Source of the DNA: Elusimicrobiales bacterium
Lineage (GTDB): Bacteria; Elusimicrobiota; Elusimicrobia; Elusimicrobiales; Elusimicrobiaceae
NCBI GenBank assembly: GCA_041651175.1
Contig: JBAZJT010000003.1
Location: forward strand, 102,059 to 166,058
Direction of reading: 5' to 3'
Length of the DNA stretch: 64,000 nucleotides
Positions 6,379 through 13,219 of the stretch are shown here, in pieces; within the stretch, counting starts at the first letter, position 1; each line of letters begins with the position of its first letter. The notes beneath the pieces were generated by a model that saw nothing but the letters and a program-made list of their open reading frames with translations, ran no database searches and had not been told where the DNA came from. The position numbers and the translations under genes were made by a program.

Positions 6379-8819
6379 TTGGGGCCGTCCATGGTGCGCA
6401 GAACCGTTTTCTTCTCGTAGGGTTCCACAATGTCGCCGGGCTTGATGTCGCGGTAGCCATCCACCAGTATGCCGCATTCAAAGCCCTTCTCGACTTCCTT
6501 GACGTCTTCCTTGAACCGCTTGAGGCCGGATATCTTGCCGCGATGCACCGGCTTGCCGGCGCGCAGAACGCGCGCATCGGCGCCGCGCACCATTTTCCCT
6601 TCCAGCACAAACGAGCCCGCGATTGCGCCGGAACTGAGGCTGAATGCCTGGCGCACCTCGGCTTTGCCGGTCGGGACTTCCACGATGTCGGGCTCCAGCA
6701 GGCCTTCCATGGCGGCCCTTACCTGGTCCAGCAGGCTGTAGATGATGTCGTAGCTGCGGATTTCTATGCCCGCGCGGTCGGCCTCGAAGCTGGCGTTGGA
6801 TTCTGTATCCACGCGGAAGGCCAGCACCACGGCGTCGCTGGCCTTGGCCAGCAGTATGTCGGATTCGTTCACATTGCCCGCGCCGGAGTGGATTATCTTG
6901 ATTTCCACCTCTTCGTTGCCCAGCCGCTCCAGCGAATCGCGTATAGCCTGTATGGAACCCTGCACGTCCGCCTTCAGAATGATTTGCAGCGTTTTCAGCT
7001 TGCGGGATGCCACCTGGGAATGCAGTCCCAGCAGCGTAACATGCTTCTGATGGGCTATGGTGGCCTCGCGAGCGGCGCGCTGGCGCTGCTCGGCTATCTG
7101 GCGCGCTTCGCGCTCGGATTCAACCACATGCAGCATGTCGCCTGCGAGGGGCGGCTCCCCTGTAAAACCCAGCACCTCCGCGGGCATGGAGGGTTTGATG
7201 CCGTCCAGCCTGACGCCGTGCTCGTCCACCATGGCGCGCACTTTGCCGTAGGTGGAGCCGACTATGAACGGGTCGCCGACGCGAAGCGTGCCTGCCTTGA
7301 CCAGCACTGTGGCGACGACGCCGCGCTTGGAGTCGCGTTTTGCCTCCACCACGGTGGCAATGCCCGGCTTGTCCGGGTTGGCTTTAAGCTCCATCAACTC
7401 GGCCTGGAGCAGAATCATATCCAGCAGTTTGTCTATGTTGAGCTTCTTCTTGGCCGAGATGTCAACGAATATGCTCTTGCCCTGCCACTCCTCGGACAGA
7501 AGGCCGTGCTGCGCCAGTTCCTGCCGGATTTTGGCGGGATTTGCGCCCGGCAGGTCTATCTTGTTGACCGCCACTATTATGGGCGCGCCGGCTGCCTTGG
7601 CGTGGTCTATAGCCTCCACCGTCTGGGGCATGACGCCGTCGGTGGCGGAAACCACCAGTATGACGATATCCGTGGCCTGCGCCCCGCGGGAGCGCATGGC
7701 GGTGAACGCCTCGTGGCCCGGGGTGTCCAGAAACACTATATCGCCTTTCGGATGGCAAACCTTGTAGGCGCCTATGTGCTGGGTTATCGCGCCGGATTCC
7801 AGAGAACAGAGGTCGGATTTCCGTATGGCGTCCAGCAGGCTGGTTTTGCCGTGGTCCACATGGCCCATTATGGTTACCACCGGCGGGCGCGGCTTAAGCG
7901 ATTCGGGCTTGTCGGCGTCCTTGCCGACGGTTTCCAGCTTGTTTTCCGCAAACATCTGCGCGATTTCAAGCTGAAAGCCCATTTCGCCGGCTACAAGCTC
8001 TGCCAGTTCGCTTTCCAGCCGCTGATTGATTGTGGCGTAGACGCCCATTGTCATCAGCTTCTTTATAAAGTCGGTAACCTTTATGCCCATTTTCTCGGCA
8101 AGCTCGCGCACCGTGGGCTGGCCGATGATTTTTATGACCGGCTTGGCCGGTTTTGGCGGGGCTGCGGGCTGGGCCGGTTTCACGGGCTGCGCCGCCTGCG
8201 GCGCTGCCGCAGGCTGGGCGACCGGCGTGGCCGGCGCGGGCTGCGCCGGAGCCGGGGCAGCCGCCGGTTTTACCGGAGCGGGCTGCGCCTGCTGCGGCTT
8301 TGCCGCCGGAACCGCAGGCTGCGCGGCCGGACTGGCCGGAGCCGCGGCATGAGGCTGCTGCGCCGCCGGAGCGGCGGGGGCATGAGCCTCCGCCTTGTGC
8401 GTGACCGGGGGAACAGCCGCCGGTTTAGGCGCGGCCTGGTGAATCTGGTGAGGAGCCGCCGGATGCGCGGCATGAACCGGACTGGCCGGCTGCTGCGCCG
8501 CCGGAGCGGCAGGAGCATGAACCTCCGCCTTGTGCGCGACCGGCGCGGCGGCAGAAATTTCAACTTTATGGGCCGGGATTTCCGGCTTCTGTCCCGTTTC
8601 CTCCGCAACGGCCTTTTTAGGGGCGGCCTTGCGTTTGGACGCGGATTTGGCGCCATCTACAGCCGGTTTTTTTGCGGCGGTTTTTTTTACTGCGGAAACC
8701 GTCTTTTTCTTTTTAACCTCGGCGGCTTCGGCATCCTGCGCAGCGGCGGTTTTTTCCGCCGGTTTAACTGCCGCTTTCTTCGGTTTTGACGCCGGTTTGG
8801 ACGGTTTCGGTGTTGTCAT
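6375..8819 (-). CDS. infB: Translation initiation factor IF-2
   Basis: An 814-residue IF-2 GTPase that positions fMet-tRNA on the 30S subunit and promotes subunit joining. Residues 1-225 or so are low-complexity Ala/Pro/Lys/His-rich. The conserved IF2_N domain follows at about 227-285, then the G domain: G1 GHVDHGKT (319-326), G3 DTPGHE (364-369), G4 NKID (419-422), and the usual domains II-IV to the end. The ATG at 8819 overlaps the end of nusA by 56 bases; an in-frame start further upstream would only lengthen the disordered tail. The linker contains a nearly exact duplication of HKAEVHAPAAPAAQQP. Confidence 0.96.
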   Translation of the reverse strand: MTTPKPSKPASKPKKAAVKPAEKTAAAQDAEAAEVKKKKTVSAVKKTAAKKPAVDGAKSASKRKAAPKKAVAEETGQKPEIPAHKVEISAAAPVAHKAEVHAPAAPAAQQPASPVHAAHPAAPHQIHQAAPKPAAVPPVTHKAEAHAPAAPAAQQPHAAAPASPAAQPAVPAAKPQQAQPAPVKPAAAPAPAQPAPATPVAQPAAAPQAAQPVKPAQPAAPPKPAKPVIKIIGQPTVRELAEKMGIKVTDFIKKLMTMGVYATINQRLESELAELVAGEMGFQLEIAQMFAENKLETVGKDADKPESLKPRPPVVTIMGHVDHGKTSLLDAIRKSDLCSLESGAITQHIGAYKVCHPKGDIVFLDTPGHEAFTAMRSRGAQATDIVILVVSATDGVMPQTVEAIDHAKAAGAPIIVAVNKIDLPGANPAKIRQELAQHGLLSEEWQGKSIFVDISAKKKLNIDKLLDMILLQAELMELKANPDKPGIATVVEAKRDSKRGVVATVLVKAGTLRVGDPFIVGSTYGKVRAMVDEHGVRLDGIKPSMPAEVLGFTGEPPLAGDMLHVVESEREARQIAEQRQRAAREATIAHQKHVTLLGLHSQVASRKLKTLQIILKADVQGSIQAIRDSLERLGNEEVEIKIIHSGAGNVNESDILLAKASDAVVLAFRVDTESNASFEADRAGIEIRSYDIIYSLLDQVRAAMEGLLEPDIVEVPTGKAEVRQAFSLSSGAIAGSFVLEGKMVRGADARVLRAGKPVHRGKISGLKRFKEDVKEVEKGFECGILVDGYRDIKPGDIVEPYEKKTVLRTMDGPK

Positions 8820-10239
8820 TGCTGCTGGTCTCCTCTGCGGGGGAATTGGTTTCGCCGGAAGCGTCCGCCGCAGTCTGGCTGGCTTCCGTCTGGGGGGCAA
8901 GGCCCTTTTCCTGCACGTACTTGCGGGCGCCCTGTATTATCTTGGCCGCCGTCTTGGCGCCCACGCCCTGCAGCGTGGACAAATGCTCCGGCGTAAGCGA
9001 GGCTATTTTGACTATATCGGTGATGCCGGCCTTTATCAGCAGCTCCGCCGTCTTGGGGCCTATGCCGTCTATTCCGGTAAGGTCGTTGGCTGCGGCCTGC
9101 TGGACTTTGCGGCCTTCTTCCTGCACCTGGGACTCGCTTTTGACATCAAGCTCCCAGCCGGTTATTTTGGAGGCGAGCTTGATATTCTGCCAGTCCTTGC
9201 CTATGGCGACGGCAAGCTGGTCGTCCGGCACTACAATCAGCGCGCGCTTGGTTTCCTTGTCCAGCGCGCGCACGGAGGAAACCTTCGCGGGCGACATGGC
9301 GTTGGTTATCATCTGGGCGGTGTCCGGGCTCCAGGAGATAAGATCTATGCGCTCGCCGCTAAGCTCGTTGGTAACCGCGCGTATTCTCATGCCGCGCATG
9401 CCGACGCAGGCGCCGATGGGGTCCACCTTGGAATCCGCGCCGCGCACCACCACCTTGGAGCGGAACCCGGCGTCGCGCTCTATGGAGACAAGCTCCACCA
9501 GCCTGTCGTTGATTTCCGGCACTTCCACTTCAAACAGCCGGGTCAGGAAAAGCGGCGCCGAACGGGAAAGTATTATGTAAGGCCCGCGCTGCGTCCTGTC
9601 CATGCGGGACACGGCGGAGCGGTAGCGGCCCATTGCCGGGTCGTCCGATGTCATCAAGTCCTTCTGGGCCAGCACGCGCAGAATCACGGCTTTCACCCTG
9701 CTGTTGGGGGCGTAGCGTTCCTTGCGAATCTGCTCGCAATAGGGAAGCAGCGCCTCGGCCTTGCCGATGTCAACCACTATGTCGCGGTCGCTGAAGCGGC
9801 GCACCATGCCGGTGATAACCTCGCCCTCGCGCGGCTTGTATTCGCGGTAAAGATTGTCGCGCTCTATGTCGCGCACTTTCTGGATAAGCACCTGCTTGGC
9901 GATTTGCGCCGCTATGCGCGAGAAATCGTTGATGTCCAGCGCGATGTCTATTTCCTGGCCAAGCTCCGCGGTGGGGGAGGCTTTTTTGGCGTTTTCAAAG
10001 CCAATTTCCAGTTCCGGGCTGGACACGGCCTCCACCACTTTAAGGCGGTGCCAGGCTTTCATGCCGCCGGTTTCGGGGTCCATCTTGGCGGAAATCTGGG
10101 CGTTTTTGCCGATATGCTTGCGCAACGCGGAAACAAGCGCGTCCTCTATGGTCTTGAACACCTCTTCTTTTTTGATGTTGCGCTCCCTCTCCAGCCGTTC
10201 AAGGGCCGTAACAAGGTCTTTGGGTTGTGTGTCTTCCAT
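8764..10239 (-). CDS. nusA: Transcription termination/antitermination factor NusA
   Basis: A 491-residue NusA that binds RNA polymerase and RNA and modulates pausing, termination and antitermination. Order of domains: N-terminal RNAP-binding domain (1-130), S1 domain with EGEVITGMVRRF near 138-200, and tandem KH domains including DPIGACVGMRGMRIRAV (about 275-291) and IVVPDDQLAVAIGKDWQNI. A helix-hairpin-helix region (GIDGIGPKTAELLIKAG) follows at about 392-408, then a Ser/Thr/Glu-rich tail. It sits 33 bases after rimP and overlaps infB, the classical rimP-nusA-infB order. Confidence 0.96.
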   Translation of the reverse strand: MEDTQPKDLVTALERLERERNIKKEEVFKTIEDALVSALRKHIGKNAQISAKMDPETGGMKAWHRLKVVEAVSSPELEIGFENAKKASPTAELGQEIDIALDINDFSRIAAQIAKQVLIQKVRDIERDNLYREYKPREGEVITGMVRRFSDRDIVVDIGKAEALLPYCEQIRKERYAPNSRVKAVILRVLAQKDLMTSDDPAMGRYRSAVSRMDRTQRGPYIILSRSAPLFLTRLFEVEVPEINDRLVELVSIERDAGFRSKVVVRGADSKVDPIGACVGMRGMRIRAVTNELSGERIDLISWSPDTAQMITNAMSPAKVSSVRALDKETKRALIVVPDDQLAVAIGKDWQNIKLASKITGWELDVKSESQVQEEGRKVQQAAANDLTGIDGIGPKTAELLIKAGITDIVKIASLTPEHLSTLQGVGAKTAAKIIQGARKYVQEKGLAPQTEASQTAADASGETNSPAEETSSNDNTETVQTGVKTEESGS

Positions 10240-10272
10240 CGCCGTCTCCTTAGTATTTCCGCAATGCGGAGG

Positions 10273-10740
10273 TTAAAATTCAAGAACGGGGTCCAGCCGC
10301 GCCGACTTTATGTCGCCGTAACTGAATACGTATGTATTGGCCGCGTCGGAGAGCGTCATTTTCTCCCCGTCGGCGGAGGCTATCACTCCGGTAAAAAACG
10401 CCCTTTTTTCAACCGGCTGCCGGAGTATCAGCTTCACCCTCTGCCCCGCGAAACGGATGAAATGCTCCGGTTTTTTCAGCGCCCGGTCAACTCCGGGGGA
10501 GGACACCTCTATCACATAAGCCCGCTCCACCAGATTTTCCATTTCCAGGGCAGCGCTGATTTTGTCGCTCATCAGCCCACAATCGCCGATAGAGACGGGT
10601 TTCCCGTCCTTCCTGTCTATGAAAAACTGGAGCAGCGCCTTCGCCCCGTGGCCAGCTATGTGCAAATCCACAAGCTCCATATTCTGCTGGTCAAACAGAG
10701 GGGCCAGGGCCTGTTCTATCTTATCGGTGTTATATGTCAT
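10273..10740 (-). CDS. rimP: Ribosome maturation factor RimP
   Basis: A 155-residue RimP, needed for maturation of the 30S subunit. Characteristic segments: ELVDLHIAGHGAKALLQFFIDR near 22-43, VSIGDCGLMSDKISAAL and YVIEVSSPGVDRALKKPEHF (about 87-106). It is the first gene of the translation operon that runs to ribF. The region just upstream of its ATG is a hairpin followed by nine T residues, so its translation and the operon's transcription may be controlled together. The Shine-Dalgarno sequence is weak. Confidence 0.94.
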   Translation of the reverse strand: MTYNTDKIEQALAPLFDQQNMELVDLHIAGHGAKALLQFFIDRKDGKPVSIGDCGLMSDKISAALEMENLVERAYVIEVSSPGVDRALKKPEHFIRFAGQRVKLILRQPVEKRAFFTGVIASADGEKMTLSDAANTYVFSYGDIKSARLDPVLEF

Positions 10741-10750
10741 GGCTCAAGCT

Positions 10751-10781
10751 AAAAAAAAAGCGGCCTCCAACTGCCAGCCAC
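10751..10781 (-). terminator. Terminator-like hairpin plus T9 in the rimP operon leader (attenuator candidate)
   Basis: On the minus strand GTGGC (10781-10777) can pair with GCCGC (10764-10760, one G-U pair), directly followed by nine T residues (10759-10751). This is the shape of an intrinsic terminator, and it ends ten bases before the rimP ATG. It lies downstream of the candidate promoter at 10795-10824. It would allow attenuation of the rimP-nusA-infB operon. Confidence 0.45.
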
Positions 10782-10794
10782 TCTCCTTATACAG

Positions 10795-10824
10795 ATGGTA
10801 GCATTTGCCCGCCCGCCGCGTCAA
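10795..10824 (-). promoter_or_regulatory. Candidate sigma70 promoter of the rimP-nusA-infB operon
   Basis: Minus strand: TTGACG (10824-10819), 18-base spacer, TACCAT (10800-10795). The -35 matches five of six bases and the -10 four of six. It would give a leader of roughly 48 nucleotides containing the hairpin and T-run. Confidence 0.4.
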
Positions 10825-10898
10825 GACCGTAAGGGTGCGGGGGATTTGTTTTGACACTCCGCGTTTTATATATTTGTTGAGGCGTTCGGGAGGTGGTT

Positions 10899-11267
10899 AT
10901 GGGAATAGATTTTCATATCAATATCAAGCGGAAGATTACGGTGAACGGGAAGGAATACGGCTCGCCGGAAGAGGTGCCGGAACACTACCGGCAGACCGTG
11001 CGAAATGTCTTGGACTCCGCAGGGACGCTCGCCGGCGGAAGCAAGATAACAGTCAACGGCATGGGCTACGACAGCCCCGAGGCCATGCCGCCGGACACGC
11101 GCAGAATTTACGAGGAATCCCTCAGAAAGGCCAAAGTGGTGTCGCAAAACACCGGAATGCCCATGCCGGCCCTGGAGCAGGAGGGTGCGCTGTCCAGGCG
11201 GGCCATAATAATCCTGCTGCTGCTGGCCGGTCTTATCCTGCTGCTTAAATTCTTCAGGCCCGGGTAA
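10899..11267 (+). CDS. Tail-anchored small protein with two ITVNG repeats
   Basis: A 122-residue protein of unknown function. It has two tandem repeats of about 35 residues: KITVNGKEYGSPEEVP (about 13-28) and KITVNGMGYDSPEAMPPDTR (about 49-68), both continuing into an Arg-rich helix. The last 20 residues form one hydrophobic helix (IIILLLLAGLILLLKFF) with no signal peptide, so the protein is probably tail-anchored with its repeats in the cytoplasm. The start at 10899 is supported by a strong GGAGG; a GTG at 10893 is less likely. Similar short ITVNG/YxSxxEMP segments occur in uncharacterised proteins of other bacteria, but I know of no assigned role. Confidence 0.7.
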   Translation: MGIDFHINIKRKITVNGKEYGSPEEVPEHYRQTVRNVLDSAGTLAGGSKITVNGMGYDSPEAMPPDTRRIYEESLRKAKVVSQNTGMPMPALEQEGALSRRAIIILLLLAGLILLLKFFRPG

Positions 11268-11315
11268 AGCATACCCGCAGGGATGGGAACCAGTTTTCAC
11301 AAACTGGAAAATGGG

Positions 11316-11600
11316 CTATGGTTGAGCAGGCTTGCCCTGATGTTCCGCGAACCACCGCAAGATTTCCCGGAATACGGCGATGCCGGGCGGTTCTGAAACC
11401 GGCGCGCGCGAATCGCGCAAATCATGCCCCCGTCCCGGAAAGCGGCGGATAGTAGTATTCTTCCTTCCTGAACGCGAAAGTTCCGAGACCATAAAATCAA
11501 ACGATTCCACGGGAACGTTCGCATCCTCGCTGCCATGTGCCAGAAACAGCCGCGCCCTGGTTTTCGCTGCCCAACTGCGGGAAATCCGCGCTATGGGAAA
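11316..11600 (-). pseudogene. C-terminal remnant of an alpha/beta-hydrolase (prolyl oligopeptidase / dienelactone hydrolase type)
   Basis: About 90 residues of a hydrolase C-terminus remain: RLFLAHGSEDANVPVESF carries the catalytic-Asp strand and FPGRGHDLRDS the catalytic-His loop. The nucleophile Ser half is missing. The frame runs into a run of 14 G (plus strand), beyond which lie a palindrome and the promoter of the next gene. The 5' part was therefore lost by a rearrangement or is missing because of an assembly error. No start codon with a ribosome-binding site is evident. Confidence 0.65.
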
Positions 11601-11602
11601 GC

Positions 11603-11633
11603 GGGGGGGGGGGGGGAGGGCCCGCGGGGCCCT
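11603..11633. other. Run of 14 G followed by a GC palindrome at a gene-truncation junction
   Basis: Fourteen consecutive G (11603-11616) are followed by AGGGCCC (11617-11623), a three-base loop and GGGCCCT (11627-11633). The structure sits exactly where the hydrolase remnant loses its 5' end and where the -35 box of the next gene begins. It may be a recombination scar or a sequencing/assembly artefact. Confidence 0.6.
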
Positions 11634-11660
11634 TGACAACTATTTTTCGCACGCTAGACT
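11633..11660 (+). promoter_or_regulatory. Sigma70-type promoter for the secreted cysteine-repeat protein
   Basis: TTGACA (11633-11638), 16-base spacer, TAGACT (11655-11660); transcription would start near 11667. A GGAGG-like site (CGGAGGC) precedes the ATG at 11689 at proper distance. Confidence 0.65.
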
Positions 11661-11688
11661 AATCCCAGCAAACACGCACGGAGGCATT

Positions 11689-12177
11689 ATGGGAAGGATA
11701 TTGACCGCTTTCTTTTTTATGCTTGCGCTGGCGGCTTCGGCCCGCTGCGAAGGCGCCATAGCCACACTTGTGTTTTACAGCGACTCCAGAACCGGGGAAC
11801 CGCCCGCGGTTGTCGGCGCGGCCGTGTCCGGCGATAATGGCGGCGGGGAAGAGGGTTTTGCTGCCGCAGCCGCAGGCGGCGCGGCGCAGTCGGTTTTTCA
11901 GGAAGCTTTTGAGGGGGCGCGGGCGGACATGAAATCCTGCCGCGTAAATGCCGGCGGGCGCGGCTATTACAAAGCCTCCTGCCTCAACCCCATAATCTCC
12001 GGCATGGTGCGACTGGCCGCGCGTGAATTTCCGCTGTATGCCGGGCTTATACCCGGGCAGATACGGTCAAAACTCAACTCCTGCGCGGCGCGGACAACGT
12101 CTGCGGGCGGGGAGCGCTACTACGACGCGGGCTGCGTAAACAGCGGAGTAGACGAACTCGCGGGCATGATTGAGTAG
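11689..12177 (+). CDS. Secreted protein with two Cys-containing YY-A-C repeats, unknown function
   Basis: A 162-residue protein. A Sec signal peptide (about 1-20, FFFMLALAASARCEG) is followed by a Gly/Ala-rich stretch. Two similar motifs follow: SCRVNAGGRGYYKASCLN (about 84-101) and SC plus GGERYYDAGCVN (about 127-147), each with a Cys pair that could form a disulphide in the periplasm. I do not recognise a family. The start at 11689 is supported by the upstream promoter and Shine-Dalgarno sequence; the frame is open further upstream, but that part overlaps the hydrolase remnant. It appears to be a single-gene transcript. Confidence 0.7.
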   Translation: MGRILTAFFFMLALAASARCEGAIATLVFYSDSRTGEPPAVVGAAVSGDNGGGEEGFAAAAAGGAAQSVFQEAFEGARADMKSCRVNAGGRGYYKASCLNPIISGMVRLAAREFPLYAGLIPGQIRSKLNSCAARTTSAGGERYYDAGCVNSGVDELAGMIE

Positions 12178-12225
12178 AGATTTCAGACGGATGCAAAAAC
12201 TCCGGTTCGGGGGACAAACCGCCGC

Positions 12226-13215
12226 TTACTCATCCTCCAGGTCATATTCATCCGACATCATCCACTTTCCGGCTTTCTTTATTTTGCTGGGGCTGGATCT
12301 GCTTGTATTGCGTAAATCGCCAAAGCGGTACATGAAGGAAATCCTCTGGGCATTGCCCAAATCGCCGCACGGAGCGAAACCGTAGTCAACCCTCCAGTTC
12401 GGACGCTCGTAACCGGCGCCCAGCGCGAATTGCCCGGTGGAACCGGATGAGCCTGCGCCCTCCGCCTGCCAGCCGGCGCGCAGCAGCAGCCTGTCCCACT
12501 GGCTGAAAGAATTGCGCACGGCATATTCCAGGCCGGCGCGCGCGCCGGACGCGCTGCTTGATTCCACATAGTCACCCACAGCCATCAGATACTCGCCCAG
12601 CTTAAGCGAGGCGCCGACCCGTTTTGTAAGCGGCAGAGAAAACGTCATGTCGCCGACGGCCATGCCGGGGCCGACGTTCTGCAGCGCCGCGCCAAGGCGC
12701 AAATGTCCGAAAAAACCCATCACTCCCAAATCTATGGCAGAGCCGCTGGCCACCGCGTCGTCAACCGACTGGCGCATGTATTTCACCGCCGCGCCCACCG
12801 CGAAATTAAGCCCGATATTCTTTGCGGCGGCAGCCATAAAACTGGATTCCCCCGCTCCGAAACTGCCTGTGGTGTTTCCGGAGGCGTCCGTCCTGTCCAT
12901 CGGGCTGATGGTAAACAGGTTCAGCGCGCAGCCGAGGGTTACGTCGTTGCCCACGGGGAACGCGGCGGAGCCGTACTCGCTTTTTATGCCGGATATCCAT
13001 TCGGTATGCGTAAGCGAGACATCGCTGCGCGGCAGCCGGGCTATGCCCGCCGGATTGTAAAAGAGCGAAACGGAATCATCGCCCACAGCGGTATACGCGC
13101 CACCCAGCGCCATGGCGCGGGCGGAAGCATCAACCTCAAGCGAAGGCATGGAGGATGCGCCAGCCCCCGCAAAAGCGGCCCTGGACGCAAGCAAGATAAT
13201 AATGGCAGCCTTCAT
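12226..13215 (-). CDS. PorV/PorQ-like (UPF0164) outer-membrane beta-barrel protein
   Basis: A 329-residue protein with a signal peptide (cleavage probably after AFA near residue 16) and the family hallmark ARAMALGGAYTAVGDDSVSLFYNPAGIA (about 32-59, quoted in part: MALGGAYTAVGDD, FYNPAG). The rest alternates short amphipathic strands typical of a FadL/PorV barrel. In Bacteroidetes, PorV shuttles type IX secretion cargo to the attachment complex; UPF0164 proteins in other phyla are uncharacterised. Only four bases separate it from the upstream protease gene, whose C-terminal domain looks like a sorting domain, so the two are probably one operon and may work together. Confidence 0.8.
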   Translation of the reverse strand: MKAAIIILLASRAAFAGAGASSMPSLEVDASARAMALGGAYTAVGDDSVSLFYNPAGIARLPRSDVSLTHTEWISGIKSEYGSAAFPVGNDVTLGCALNLFTISPMDRTDASGNTTGSFGAGESSFMAAAAKNIGLNFAVGAAVKYMRQSVDDAVASGSAIDLGVMGFFGHLRLGAALQNVGPGMAVGDMTFSLPLTKRVGASLKLGEYLMAVGDYVESSSASGARAGLEYAVRNSFSQWDRLLLRAGWQAEGAGSSGSTGQFALGAGYERPNWRVDYGFAPCGDLGNAQRISFMYRFGDLRNTSRSSPSKIKKAGKWMMSDEYDLEDE

Positions 13216-13219
13216 ATAA

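Noticed and set aside
6543..8789. A long open frame (748 codons) on the plus strand opposite infB
   Set aside because: It lies wholly antisense to infB, has His/Gly/Arg-rich composition typical of a GC-rich shadow frame, and no recognisable domain.
8530..10752. A 740-codon plus-strand open frame opposite nusA and rimP
   Set aside because: It is the complement of three certain genes and shows no domain or ribosome-binding site.
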